A program made the translations under genes and the position numbers. The notes under the pieces were generated by a model that saw nothing but the letters and a program-made list of their open reading frames with translations, had not been told where the DNA came from and did no database searches. 64,000 nt of DNA from Luscinia megarhynchos (taxonomy: Eukaryota > Chordata > Aves > Passeriformes > Turdidae). Below, piece by piece: positions 13,984 through 26,545 of this stretch (position 1 is its first letter; every line of letters starts with the position of its first letter). The DNA lies in NCBI GenBank assembly GCA_034336665.1, contig JAPFBE010000002.1, positions 19,074,906 through 19,138,905 on the forward strand, in the 5' to 3' direction.

Positions 13984-14115
13984 CCTCCTCCTCTTCTCCC
14001 TCCTCGTCTTCTTCTTCTTCTTCTTTTTCTTCTTCTCCTCCTCCTCTTCCCCTCCTCCTTCTCTTCTTCCCGTCCTCCTCCTCCTCCTCCTCCTCTTCTT
14101 CTTCCTCCTCCTCCC
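13984..14115 (-). repeat. Purine tract (GAA/GGA) in the CDYL leader
   Basis: About 130 bases are almost pure pyrimidine on the plus strand (CTT and CTC triplets), so the CDYL-sense strand is pure purine. The tract starts about 75 bases upstream of the CDYL start codon and would lie in the 5' untranslated region. Such tracts can form triplex DNA and bind GAGA-type or splicing factors; that is inference here. It is imperfect, mixing GAA, GGA and GAGGAA units. Confidence 0.85.
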
Positions 14116-14185
14116 TGCGCGTCTCTCTCCAGCGCAACTAGCAGCTCCGCTCGTTAAATGCCAGTGAGGTGCTCCTGTTCCTGCC

Positions 14186-14230
14186 CCTGCTGCTGCTGCT
14201 GCTGCTGGCGCTGGCGGCGGCGGCGGGGGG
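14186..14230. repeat. CTG/GGC trinucleotide run in the CpG island
   Basis: A run of seven CTG units passes into GGC units and a G7 run. On the CDYL-sense strand this is CAG then GCC. It lies within the probable leader or core promoter. Short triplet runs like this are common in CpG-island leaders. Confidence 0.7.
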
Positions 14231-17200
14231 GTGCGCGCACGGCAGCTGCGCAACTCGCTCGCTCTCCCCGCTCGCCCTCGCACTGCCCGCCGCGCACGCA
14301 CCCGAGCGCGCGCCCGAGCGCGCGCCCGCGGGAGCACGCAGCGCGCGCACGCAGAACTCACACGCGTGCTCGCCCCCCCCCCGCACCCCTCCGGCCGCCG
14401 CCGGCTACACTCGCTCGCTCCCTCCCCAGGAACACTAATCGAGCGCAGAGAGGCAGCGCCGCACGCGAACCGCCGCTCTCCGCCCCGCCGGCTCCGCCAG
14501 CCGCCACCCTCCCCGCCCGGCACCATCCTCCTCCTCCTCCTCCCGCTCCTTCTCCTCCTCCCCCCAGCCCATCCCGGCTTTGATCTCCCATTGTCTGCTC
14601 AGCTGAGCCCGGCGGCGCGCCGGGGGCGGCAGGGGCGCGCGCCCGGGGCCGCGCCCGGGGAGCCGCGGGCGGTGGGAGCGGGCGGCGGGGGGGTGCGCGG
14701 GCGTGCCCGCGGGACGGGCGCGGAGTTGGGAGCGGGGCGGCGCTGGAGGACGCGGGGCCCCACGCACGTGCAGGGCCCGTCCCGCCCCCAGCCCCCGCCC
14801 GTGCCCGTGCCGTGCCCGTGCCCGTGGCCGTGCCGCCCCTCCGCGCCCCCCGCGCTCCGGCACCGCCCGCTCCATCGCCCGTCGGCAGCGCCGCGTGTAA
14901 CGCGCCCGCACGCGCTTCCTCCCCGTCCCGACTTCCTCGGTCGGATGCCTGTGCCGTAAAGAAACTGAGCAGCCCTCGACGGTGGCTGCCAGCACCGGAT
15001 ATGTGCCTTCCATCTCCCGGCTGCCCGCGTTTGCCAAGCCGGGCAGGCCCTGCCAGGGCCGCCGTGGGATGGTGGGCCAGCAGAAAGTGGCTGAACTGTT
15101 GACTTGCTTGAGAGCCCATCGCTAGCTACGCCCTGCAACCTGCTCCTGTCACCTCGCGTGTCATTGCGGCTGCCTCACTTGAGGTGCCGTGTAGCAAGCC
15201 ATTAGCTTGACGAATGGAAGGCTTTGTAATGCAAAGGTGGATGTAACGAGTGACCTCTTCGAGAGAAAATTCTTCAAGGCATAGTTTACGATCTCAAAAG
15301 GGCTGAAGGGTGGGACAAACCCAGTGTCAGGACAGGAATGCCCAGCTGTGTGTTCTGTCATACAGCAGCGTTTGTTCCAGAGTGTTTCGTATTCCATGCC
15401 ACACCAGGGAGCCGTTCTCCGCCACAGAACAGCACTGGTTGACGCAGAGTTTGTCACATTTGTGTCACCAAGCCATTGACTCAACTCATTTTTGACCAAA
15501 GTTGGTTTTTTGGTTTTTTTTTCCCCAAAGTCTTTCAAAGGTCTTTCTAAAGAAATGTTCTCAAATGTTCTACTTCAATGGACAAGTTTTGGACTGTTGT
15601 CCAGCAGATACTCATTTGGAAAATTTTGGTCCATTTATGGGCTTTGGATGATTTATGTACAGAGAGCTGGAGATTTCTTTCTCAGACTTGATTAATCTGC
15701 CCATTCTTTATGACAAATATGACAATGTCTCCAAGATCAATATCCTTCATCTGGATAACTGAAAATTCTCTACTAGTCTTCTAGGTGGACATCATTTGTG
15801 CAGATTAAACATCCAAGAACTTTCCCTACTTTTCATACTTTCCAATCTTTTCCAGTCTTCTAGCTACTCTACAGAAAGTTTTTTAATCCACTCCTCTATA
15901 TCTTTAAGGGCTAGACTTAATCTCAAGTGGTGAAAGAGGGGGTCGTTCAGTGACAATAGCAGGATCGTTGGTGGAAGGATAGGCCCACACACAAAATTAA
16001 GGTGGTTAAGATGTAGTAACTCTGTGACTGCCTTCTGGAGATGAGCATTTAATCACCATTCCAAGGAGGTGGGACAAATAATTTTGGAGCTGTACACAGC
16101 ATAATGTCACTGTTGTAGCCACTATTTGAAGGACAGTCTTCAAAGGTAATCGGTATTCACATGATAGCAAAGAGGTGGCAGCAGTGGTTGCTGAAGATGT
16201 TAATTTGCTTTGCAAAGGCATAAAAATAGAACATCTTAATCTGTACTAAGGGTCTCACCATTGCAGTAAGCCAGGTCTTAGGCATTTTGATTTTCTGGAT
16301 GATTCAGTTCATCAGTACTTCTCCATTTTTAGTATTTCAAGGAAAAAGCCAAAGCTCAGTTAACAGTAGTTTTTAGTGTTCTGACCACACTCCACAATTC
16401 ATCTCCAGTGAAAAAATTTCTTCTTTTACACATATTCATTGCTTGCAATGCCATTAATTCTTTTTTGCCTTCCTTCCTAACCTTTTGTCCTTGTTGCTTG
16501 GTAAGACTTTTCAGGAGAATCAATCACACTATTCAAAAATACCATCTGACAGTGCTATGGTTGAAGCATCTGAGAGGAACCAGGTTTTCATGAGGGATTT
16601 TTGCAGTTGTATTTTGCTGCACAAGATTCCATGGTAGCTTGCTCTCATCTTGCTTTTTCCAGAAAAAAAAATCAAGTTTTCCAAATGTTGCATGATGTAT
16701 TGTCAAAATCATTGTTTCTTTCTTATTTCTTAGGATGATTCATACGTTCCTGATTGGGGGCAGGGCACATCAAATTTCAACAACATTTTGTTTGTTGAAA
16801 CCAAATCTTATTGCCAGCTTCCTACGTGGCTTTCCTAACATTGCATGTAAATATTTCCAGAAGAGAAGTTGTATGGAATGCAGTAATGGAGCAGTCTAGG
16901 AAGACTGGAAAGCCTGGCCAGTTTGTTCTGACAGTGGCAGCAAACGTTTTCAGAGGTGGTTGAACAGCCTCAGTTATTCCACCTTGGGAAAAAGCCAGAC
17001 AATGTCAGCCAGGCAGGAAGTTTTGCAATGTCCATCCAGAGCTTCCAGTTTGAAGTGGACAATTGCCTTAATGGCACTCTTGGTAAAATCAGGAGGACAA
17101 TTGTTCTTCTGTTTAGCAGAATCAAGGATGTTCTAATTTATAGGCAAAAAAAGATAATGCAATCAAGTTAATTTGAAAGGTCAACTCAATTTTGACCTCG

Positions 17201-20200
17201 TTGTGTGCCATTGTAATGTCTATAAAGATCTTCATAGGTGGTGGAACAGCTGAAGTTGAAATAGTTGTGGTTGTAGGTCACAGCTACCTGAAAGTTTACA
17301 GTATTGAAAATATCATGGAGATCCTTATTGGATGGGAATGGGTCTACATCTCTAGGATTTGCTCTAACCAAGGGATCACAGACATATCTGATATGCAGGG
17401 ATTTATCCACGAGATTGTAATTCTTGATAATGAAGTGACTATCAGCAACTTATGTTTGGTTATATTAAGGTGATTATCTGCCTTTTAGTATTTGGGAGTA
17501 AGGCTTAGAAAGGAAGCATTAATCATTGAGATACAGCCAGTGATTAAAGGATTTCAAGAGGTGGGATTGATATGGCTAAATGGAATGGTCTGTTCTGTAG
17601 GCATTAACACCCGATCCAATCATCCTATGCACTTTTTCACAATGAAGGAAAGATAGTCACCATCATTGGTGGAATTCCCAGCATGCTTTATCTCATCCTA
17701 ATGCAGATGCCTATGTCTGGTCAGCTGAATCAAAGTCTAAATCTGATTTATTTTGCTGACTTGTTTTTTACTGATCGGAATTGCATCACCTATTCTGCAG
17801 CTGCTTAGAGAAAGTTGAGATTAATCCTTTCTATAACCCATTCTTGATCTCAGACAACTGGATGGTTTAAAACTCTGTAATGGCCAAATTATGTTAACAG
17901 TTTAGATCTGAAAGGCATAATATCCCTTTGCACCTAATATTTTTTCTCTCCTATTTTGATCCTATGCTCATTTGCTCTCAGCTTCTGGGGTGTGGCTCAT
18001 CCTTGTAATTTGTTATTCTCTGTAAATTCTGTCCCTCTAAGTTTCCTCACCTCTTCATCATCTCCATCTCAGTCTGTTGTCTTCTAAGTGGTCTGAGATG
18101 TTTAAGCTGAAATGGAGAAACAAGTGATAGAAAAAAGTATTTCTTGCAACCTGTACTTCCAACACTCCAGAGCTGAGAGTTACGTTTCCCCATTTTGTAG
18201 TGGGTGCAGTTACAAGAGAGGTCATTTCAGACAGATAAAAGGGCTTAGTTTTCAACACAAGGAGGAAGGTGGGATCACCTGAAGGAACAACTGTTGAACG
18301 AGATTTTTTATGTGATAAAGTCTGGGAGAGAGGACTACTGAGACATTCCTTCCACTAATTTGAAAAACTTTGATTCTAGATTAGATTAAGACAGTAACAC
18401 AATCAGTTTTAAATAACTGGAGAAATGAATGGCAATATTTAGAGTAATATATTTTTGGTAATTTTTGGACTGACATTATGATATTTAGTTCTTTGTTGAT
18501 AAGGGCAGTTTCTTTCCCTAAATTTTTGCTTTCAAAGAATGTGATCAATACACTGTTTCCTTGTGGACTTCAATGATAGACTCAATGTAGCCATTTTTGA
18601 AAAGAACCAATGATTTTTCTTTGCAATATGACCATTAAATAAGGCGGATTTTGTTATCCATTCTCTACCCATGTAGAACTAAGACATGAAATTGCAGAAA
18701 ATACTGTCAGGGTTATCCACTGATTTCTACTGTTCAATTAAAGAGGCCTAGATTTAAAAACCTAAGTGAATCTAGTGCCTTTTATTTTTAAAGCAGCATT
18801 TTTATTGATATTTGTTACAGGTGTAAATATTAGATGCTATTGTACCTCTAGCTGGATACTCAATATCTTGAATTGTCTTTCCAAAGTTATATTTAGAATC
18901 CATGTTTGACTATGTTTTTAACCGGCTTGCTTAATATCAAACAGAATTTCTACAACAGAATTAGGACTAAATTGCATGGGGCAAAATGTGCATTTTATCT
19001 ACAGGACCTGCTTTTCTCTTTGTGCATTCTCCTGACACTTTCACCACCAGCCTTTCTAGTTTTGCAACACTCAAAACTGGAATCTTACATGCAACAATTT
19101 CCATCTGCAGCAGACATAGATAGCCCTGACTCTGGGCACTGTGAAGCCAATGCTAACAGGAATGAGATCAGTATCTTTACGTCCCTGGTTAGTCTGCATA
19201 TATTCTACACATTTCTGATTTATTCCTAGGAGAGGATTTGTGCCTTGAATGAGGCAAAAGCACCACAGAAAAGGCAATTTGAACAGCTGATTGGAGAACA
19301 CACAGAGAAAATGAAGATGTACCAATATTACCTAACTTAAAATGAGTTTATGTTTCAAAGCCTCAAGCTGGAAATCTAAAATAAAAAGAATCTTGTGCAA
19401 TCGCATTGCTCGCCCTTTCAGCTCACCGTGTTGGTCACCAGCAGAGTTTAGATGTTTACATCTACATCAGAGATAAAAACTTTTAGCTACCTCCTTGAAC
19501 TCCTTGGCTCTATCCAAAGTAGTACTGTCTTACCACTGGAATGTAGCTTCCCTTGCCTTGGTGAGGATGAGAACAGGTTTATAAAAGCACTAAGAAAACA
19601 AAATCCTGGCTTAATATTTGGGTTGGGATGGGAGCATGGAGTGAAGACGAAGGATAATTTTATCCTTATAGAACACTTTAAATGTCTGATCAGCCATAAC
19701 AATTTGCTCATTCTCATAGTCAATGTAATGATCATTATGAAGAGTGCATTACCTGAACATTAAATTAAGGAATGTCCTCATCACTTTTTGAAAGGAGATG
19801 TCATAATCTAAGAAAACTGTATGTTGAGGACTGATGCAAATGTAGGTACCGTGTCTGAAAGACAGACATTCTTTGCTTTTCTCTTTGAATTTGTAATTTG
19901 CATTCTCATGACTAAGTACACTTTAGAATGAGTAAGTATGTGGAGAATAGGGACATCTGAAATTCTGTATTTTTACAGAGATTGCAGAGAGCCATACAGA
20001 TTTTTAATGAAGAACATTATTCTGTTACAGCTCATACAAGATATTTTTTCATAGAGAATTTTGGGGTTTTTTTCTGATTATAGATATAGTATTTACAGGT
20101 TGACTTTTTGAGAGTGTAAGTATCTCCAGCTTTTTTTTTTTTCCTCAACATGGGGTATCAAGTCTTTTCTGAATCCTATAACCAGTGTTTTCCAGTCAAG

Positions 20201-20514
20201 AGAATGTTAGTTTGGGTTAGTTTGTTAGTTTGGGTGTTTTCCTTTCGGAAAATAAGGACATTTATAAACATTGAGGAAGAACAGGGTGTTTCTTCTGATA
20301 ATTGGAGAAGGACTATAAACCATAATTTTTTTCCATTCTGATGAGAAAGATAAAAATGCCTAATAGTCTTTTCTTCTTGAATAACTGAAAAAGGGAAAAC
20401 TGAACAATGTAGAAGAGAGTTATCTTCTAAAGCAATATAAATGCCTTTTTATGAATAAACAATATGAACTTAAGATGTCTGGGGTTTTTTCAGTTTGAAG
20501 ATTCAACACCAGTT

Positions 20515-20800
20515 TACTGGAAAAAGCCATGAGATAGGAAAACAAACACTATGATCAATAATACTAATGACAGGGGTACAAAACCCAAATGATTCACATG
20601 GAAACCTCCTGACAATAGACAATAGCCAGCTGCTCTCTCTGCCATGCTATGCCCACTCGGATGGGAGCCCTTCCCCATCCCTGGAAGACAATGTGAGGTG
20701 GTACAGGATAGCCTCTGGGTCCTAGCCATGCCCCTCCTGGATACTGCAAAATTACCCCTGTCCTGACCAGAACCAGGATGATTTAGTCTTCCTGTAATCA
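20515..20800 (-). mobile_element. Possible LTR-retroelement fragment
   Basis: A locally GC-richer block ends in CTGTCCTGACCAGAACCAGG and contains phrases such as CTCTGGGTCCTAGCCATGCC. These recall passerine endogenous-retrovirus LTR sequences, but only from memory. No TG...CA ends, target-site duplication or coding part can be defined. It could be another interspersed repeat. Confidence 0.35.
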
Positions 20801-23800
20801 TCATAATGTGGATTTTTTCAGTGGACTGCTGTGCAGCCTAGTTCTACCAGTACTTCTTACCAGAAGCTTGACTCATGTGAGAATATTATGCTAATGTTAG
20901 GCTTAGTGCTTGAAAAATTTTTCAAAAACTATGCAAGCTGCCTTTCAGCACAGAGAAGGGAAAGTAAAATGTGTGCTTGATTAATCATTAGCCTGCAGAT
21001 TTCACTGTGGATTCGATGTAGCCTGAACAAAAATGACATTATATTCCATAAAGAAGCGGTGCAAATGATAAGGAATCTTTAGTGGCTCGTCTTAGAGGTG
21101 ATTCACAAACAGTTCCCTTTTGGAGAAGTGTGTTCATGTTACTATATACCTTGGTAAAATTGTGACAAAGTGGAAGAGGAAGTGGTCTGAATGCCTTTCA
21201 TTTTGTTTCCTTTCTGTTGTCTAGAGGACTTACTGATTTGACTGAGGGTCCACAGATGAATTAATTACCTTTTGCAATAATTGTGGCAATATGAAAGGTC
21301 AAAACTATGCTATAGCTTCTTATTTAGCACTGGCACTGGAAGTTAATTTGTTTCCTAGGGATAGGCTATGACAGTATGACCCTTTAACATAGAAGCTTAA
21401 GTCAACAGTGTCCTCCTCCTGGGTCAGTTTACAGATGGAGGTTTTGCAGATGAGAATTGAGGGATCTGAAATTGCAGATTCATGCAATTTTAATCTTTTC
21501 AGGTAGCCCCCAGTAACAAAGGCTGGCACATGCAGTCAATAGCCTTGTTGTTTAGACTGGCGGCACTGGAACAAAAGGCCTTGTTCCAGAAGTTTGCCTG
21601 TATTAGGATAGGCTGAATTCTACTGGATTTGCTCTGTTATATTTTAGCAGCTGCTCACTGGTGGTCATTTGGTATCATAATACAAGGTTTGCTATCAATA
21701 GGCAAGGGTAAATTCCCTAGTAAACACTTAACTAGGTTTTGCCATCAAGCCTCTATGTCTTCCTGGGCTGTGTTCATTGCCCTCACACAAGGAGATCATG
21801 TTTTAGAAGGGCATGGATATGTTTCTATCAGTCTTTCACAGGAATGTAATGGGGAATGAGTTTTCCTCTAGAAAGTCAAACATGCAAAGTCACAATTATA
21901 TTATATTTTGGTATTAATTATTTTGTGTTGCAGCACATTGATTATTTTTAAAAGCAAAAAAATAAAGTTAATACATCAAAATTAACTCATGCCTCATCAA
22001 ACAGAGAAATTAACTACGTGCCTCTGGTATTTTTGGCTGATGTTACTGTATTTTTGTCATCTTGGCTCTCTGAAGTGAACATAGTTTGAACAGTTTGTAA
22101 GGAACTCCTGCCTTTAAAAGTTCTTTACACCTACCTTTTGTAATTTTACTCTAAGGTCACTAGGCAGCAGTGAGGAAAATAAGTGAGCAAAGGAGGTATC
22201 AAGACACTCCAGCGAGTACTTTCTCAAGGAGTCAATCCACTGGCAGGTTGTGTTGTTGGCACATCCCAATAATGAAAACTACAAAAGCTATTCCAAGAAT
22301 AACATTTTTTAAACATTGTTCTGGGAAAAAAGAAATCAAGAAACAAACAAGCAAACAAAAAACCCCCAAACCCAACTACAAACCGAATCTTTTCAGGTGA
22401 AGTATTCCTTCAAAGAATTTGTCAAGGGTCATATATTGAAAAGTTGCAATCCAAGTGGTTTAAAGTCAGCAAAGATAGTGATGTAAAATGTCTTATACTA
22501 GAAAGTGTCAAGCAGCATTAAGTGTAGGCATTATTGTATGTATTGACTATAATAAAAGAGTGTAACTATGCCCAAAGATACAATCTTAGACTATCACAGG
22601 CATACATATTATAAAATTCTTTAAAATAAATATGGGATGATGCCATTCCTCACAAATAGCATAGTTATGAATTAGTCAAGCAGGTAAAGCCCAAATGAGT
22701 GCAGAAGATATCTTTAAAACATCATAGCGTTACATATTTTTCCATATAATATATATATCACAGAGGAACTATTTGAAAAGTATTTGAAAATTTGTAAAAA
22801 CCAGTATTGCAATTGTTGTCTGAATCTTTTGAACCTGTAAAGACTGCACTAGTTAACTTGACTGCAATAGTTCAAGGTTCAGACAAGAGGAAGACTTGAG
22901 AAGAATATCTGCAAAAAAATTCAGAACTACTTGAAATTGTTTCTGTACATGGAGTGATTCTAAAGTGCAATAAAGGATTTTCTACACCTACAAAGTCTGG
23001 AACACTGGGATTTCCCAGAGGAATAGACTTTTTTTGCTAAAAGCTCTGAAGAATAGCAAGGAAAAAAAACCTGTCAACCATTAAAAATGTATCAGAAATC
23101 ATTTATATTTCTTTAAAAACTGCCTCAGTCCAGAGCAGAGAACAGTAACTATTCATCTTCCTGGCTCTATTCAGAGACTCTGTCATGTGGAACATGTCAA
23201 GGAAACTGGAGATGGCATCACAGAAGAAATTTCTCTGCTTCTACAGGAAACAGGAGAAGCCAAGGGCTCAGGGCTTATTTCAAATTCTATTCTTTACATT
23301 AGTTGTTCTTGAGCATACTTGAAACATGCCAAAGAAAATCATCAGCAAGTGGCATATAGTAAGACAAAACAGATTTTTATGCTTTATGGACGTACTCCAT
23401 TAGTCAGGTGATAATACTCTCATCGACTTCAAAGGTCAAAGTTTTATGAAGCAACTTCTGGAGTAGGCAAATATAATTTTGCTGAAGATAAGTATTCATT
23501 CATAGGCAGAGAATGTATATGTATTCAAGGGGTGATAAACTCAAAAGTGTTGTGGGTTGTTTGTTTTTTTCCAGAGAGTTGTAATTGTAGGAGTAGACAA
23601 TGGAGTTGGTATCAGCCTTTTCCAGAGTCCAGACATGTAATTTCCAGTATTACAGGACTGACTTCACCTGTGGCTGCTCTCTAACTTGTCTGATGCTGGG
23701 TTTGTGTGCCATCTTGCTTTTCTCTTATTTTCAGTCGGGAGGCAAGTGCTGTATGGTATATACCCATGTCTGTCATGCTGCACATCTGACTGGTTTCAGG

Positions 23801-24668
23801 CACCTGTTTTTCTTTCGATATTGACAAACAGCTCCTTGAAAGAAGACATCTTTATTTAGCACTTGGAATAAAGCATGAGAGAAAAGGAGATTTTAGAAAC
23901 ACCAAAGAGCCTAAGCACATATTTAGTTCAATTTTGGTTAAGGTCCAGCTGGAACCAATCCACTGCATAGGGATATGCAGAAATAACATAGTCATGCTGA
24001 CTGTCATCAAATGGCTTCTCACTATTCCTTCACCACCAAGGACAGCCTCTAACAACTGACAAAATCAGCTCTGAAAAGGTATATTGGCCCAGATAACCTG
24101 ACTTATAGGAGTGAGTTTAAAAATCAGTGGGGATATTAATGATAGTCCTGCTCCATTGTGGGAATGCTCTCATCCACAGAAGGTTAACCCAGGTGTTCAC
24201 ATGTCTGTGTCTGTCACCTGGCTGTAAGTGAAAATTCACATCAAGATCTGAAAGCCAAGTGTCCAGTGGCTTATGTGTAGTACAGAAACTTCATATTAAA
24301 GACAGATCCAAATTCAGCACAAAAAATTATTCAAAGACACACCTGCACTTGTCACTGTCACATTCCTATTACATTGTGTAAGAAGAAAACAATGTCTGAC
24401 AAAAATAAAATAAACACAGACACATGAATGAAAGAACAGACTACAACACTTTTGTATTTATCTGTTATTCTAAGGTCAGTTAAAACATATGTTCAGTGTT
24501 ATCATGGAAATGTCACATAAGGAAATATAATACTAGTTTTCTTAAAGAAAGCTGAAGAACAGCTGTAAGTATGTTCTCAACTGAGGTGAAACAACACAGT
24601 AGTTATTGAAGATAAATATATATATTTTCAAATTCCACTTTCCATATTCTTGTGTATTCTGGCCACAG

Positions 24669-24757
24669 AAATCCTTGCCATCTTCCAACACGGGTACCTG
24701 CTCAGTAACATGAAACACAATTACATTGCTGCTGATGAAAATGTAGCAATGAACAAG
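24669..24757 (+). CDS. Isolated exon-like segment, plus strand
   Basis: An 89-base segment is framed by a good acceptor (pyrimidine-rich tract ending GGCCACAG) and a near-consensus donor (AAG then GTAAGT). One frame is open throughout: two bases, then 29 codons reading ILAIFQHGYLLSNMKHNY and on to VAMNK. Several codons end in C or G although the flanks are AT-rich, which favours coding. The other two frames contain stops. No partner exon was found on this strand, no family is recognised, and the flanking minus-strand genes cannot use it. It may be an exon of a non-coding RNA, a relic, or chance. Confidence 0.3.
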
Positions 24758-25610
24758 GTAAGTAGGTTCATTTTCAGTCCAACTGGTTAAGGAGAATTTT
24801 TGACCCTGTCAGCTAATTTGGAATCTCAAGGCGTGGGGGGAATTTATGAAGCTGAAGATTAATAACCATACTCTATGCAATTCCTGACACTGAAAAATAC
24901 TTAAAACAGCATTTGTATGGCTGTTTGGATCTTTGGGTTTTGAAGAGCAGCCCAAGGTAAAAATTTGTTTTGCATTCTAGGATATAAAGAGAAGAAGTTT
25001 TGTTTTCAGTAGAATATAAACCTTAAAGCAAGACACCTATGTACTTAAACAGATTTTCCCCTTCATTATAAATAGTCTTCAACATGCAGACTGATGTCCT
25101 GCTTATTCAGGCTTGCTGAAGAAATGCAATTTCTATTTAAATCTTGTTGGGGAGTTATAAATATATTTTTGGGAAGTAACTGGCAAAAATTAAAAGTCTT
25201 CACATGGATATTAATTCAGAAAACAATTATACGCCTGGAAAGAAAGAAAACAATTCCATTCCTTTGTGGAATTTCAAGTTCAGGCTGTTAACAGTCTACT
25301 AAAGTAAAAGTTGATGAAAAATTTAAATTTTTGGATTACTGACAAATGGTAATCAAGAATCAACATAATTTATTTCTAAGTCTTCAACTAACAGACAAAA
25401 TCTGAAAGATCAGATTGCAATTTCTTGGAGTGTTTTGGGCTTTTTTTATCACCTTGTCTTTTGTGGTCATAATCGTGAAACAAATCTTGTGATGTTGACC
25501 CATGTCAGCTTTGCTTAAATTTGTTCTCATCTTTTCTCTCCTGCATGCAACAAAATCAAATGAATGTATGTCTACAGTTTTTCTCTTAGTGACAGCAGTA
25601 ATTAGAGATA

Positions 25611-26545
25611 TGGAATCATAGAATCATAGAGTATCCTGTGTTGGAAGGGACCCAGAAGGATCATCAATCCCAGCTCCTGGCCCTGTACAGGACCATTCCC
25701 AAGAGTCACACCATCTTCCTGAGAGCATTGTCCAAACACTCCTTGAACTCTGTCAGGCTTGATAATGTGGCCACTTCCTTGGGGAGCCTATTCCAGTGCC
25801 CAGCCATCCTCTGGGTGAAGAACCTTTCCCTGATATTAAACCTAAACCTCCCTGACAACTCCAGACCATTCCCTTGGGTCCTGTCACTGGTCACCACAAG
25901 GATGAGATCAGTGCCTGCCCCTCCTCTACTCCTCATAAGAAGTTGTAACAGCAATGAACAAGGGACCTCAGTCACTCCTCATGTGGCTTCCTCTCGAGGC
26001 TCTTCACCATCTTTGTCACCCTCCTTTGGATGCTCTCTAACAGCTTTATATGTTTCTTACATTGTGGCACCCAGAGCTGCCCCCAGCCATGGAGGTGAGG
26101 CTGCCCCAGCTCAGAGCAGAGCAGGACAATCCCTCCCTTGCCCAGCTGTGATGCTGTGCCTGATCCCCCCAGGACAGGGTTGTCCCTCCTGGCTGCCAGG
26201 GCACTGCTGGCTCGTGTTCAGCTTGCCACTGACCAGGACCCCCAGGTCCCTTTCCATGGGGCTGCTCCCCAGCCTCTCATTCCCCAGTCTGCACATCCAG
26301 GGTTGTTCTGTCCCAGGGGCAGAATCCAGCACTTTCCCTTATTGAGCTCCATACAATTGTTGATTGCTCAGTCCCATATCTATCAGGTTCTCTCTGAAGG
26401 GCCTCTTCACCCTCAAGGGAGACAACAGGCCCTCCCAATTTAGTGTTGTCGGCAAACTTAGCATTCCTTCATGTCCTACACTCAAGCAGTTTACGAAGGT
26501 ACTGACGAGCACTAGGCCTAAAATGGATGCCTAAGAGGAACCTTG
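25611..26545 (-). mobile_element. CR1 LINE, 3' part
   Basis: The plus strand begins with the octamer repeat AATCATAGAATCATAG followed by GTGTTGGAAGGGACC, the reverse complement of a CR1 3' end. It continues through recognisable CR1 phrases (CTCCTTGAACTCTGTCAGGC, CCCCCAGCCATGGAGGTGAG) for about 930 bases into the reverse-transcriptase coding part. The copy is 5'-truncated, as CR1 copies usually are, and its frames are broken. The 235-residue and smaller open frames here are fragments of it. Confidence 0.93.

Larger units (their letters stand above)
13883..14137 (-). other. Upstream open reading frame overlapping the CDYL start
   Basis: An ATG at 14,137 opens an 84-codon frame, very rich in glutamate because it translates the purine tract. 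It runs through the CDYL start codon in a different frame and stops just inside intron 1 if unspliced. Splicing at the CDYL donor would change its end. If the transcript start lies upstream of 14,137, ribosomes would meet this ATG first, which could lower CDYL translation. Whether it is translated cannot be told from sequence. Confidence 0.4.
13150..15060 (-). promoter_or_regulatory. CDYL: CpG-island promoter and 5' leader of CDYL
   Basis: GC content and CpG density rise abruptly at about 13,150 and fall back at about 15,060, in sharp contrast to the AT-rich flanks. The island contains many GC boxes (for example the GGGGCGG near 14,732) and runs of CGCGCG of the NRF1-site type around 14,300-14,355. 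No clear TATA box is visible, so dispersed initiation is likely. The start codon lies inside the island at 13,910, so the transcription start probably lies between about 14,150 and 14,950. Long open frames inside the island on both strands come from GC richness and low complexity and are not genes. Confidence 0.85.

Noticed and set aside
13573..14526. 317-residue minus-strand frame across the CpG island
   Set aside because: GC-rich low-complexity DNA has few stops. The frame differs from that of the CDYL start and reads Arg/Ala/Lys runs, so it is not a plausible N-terminal extension.
14231..15119. 242-253-residue frames on both strands of the island
   Set aside because: The same GC effect; overlapping opposite-strand frames of Pro/Arg/Ala composition, without protein-like sequence.
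25638..26345. 235-residue plus-strand frame
   Set aside because: It is the antisense reading of a CR1 LINE.
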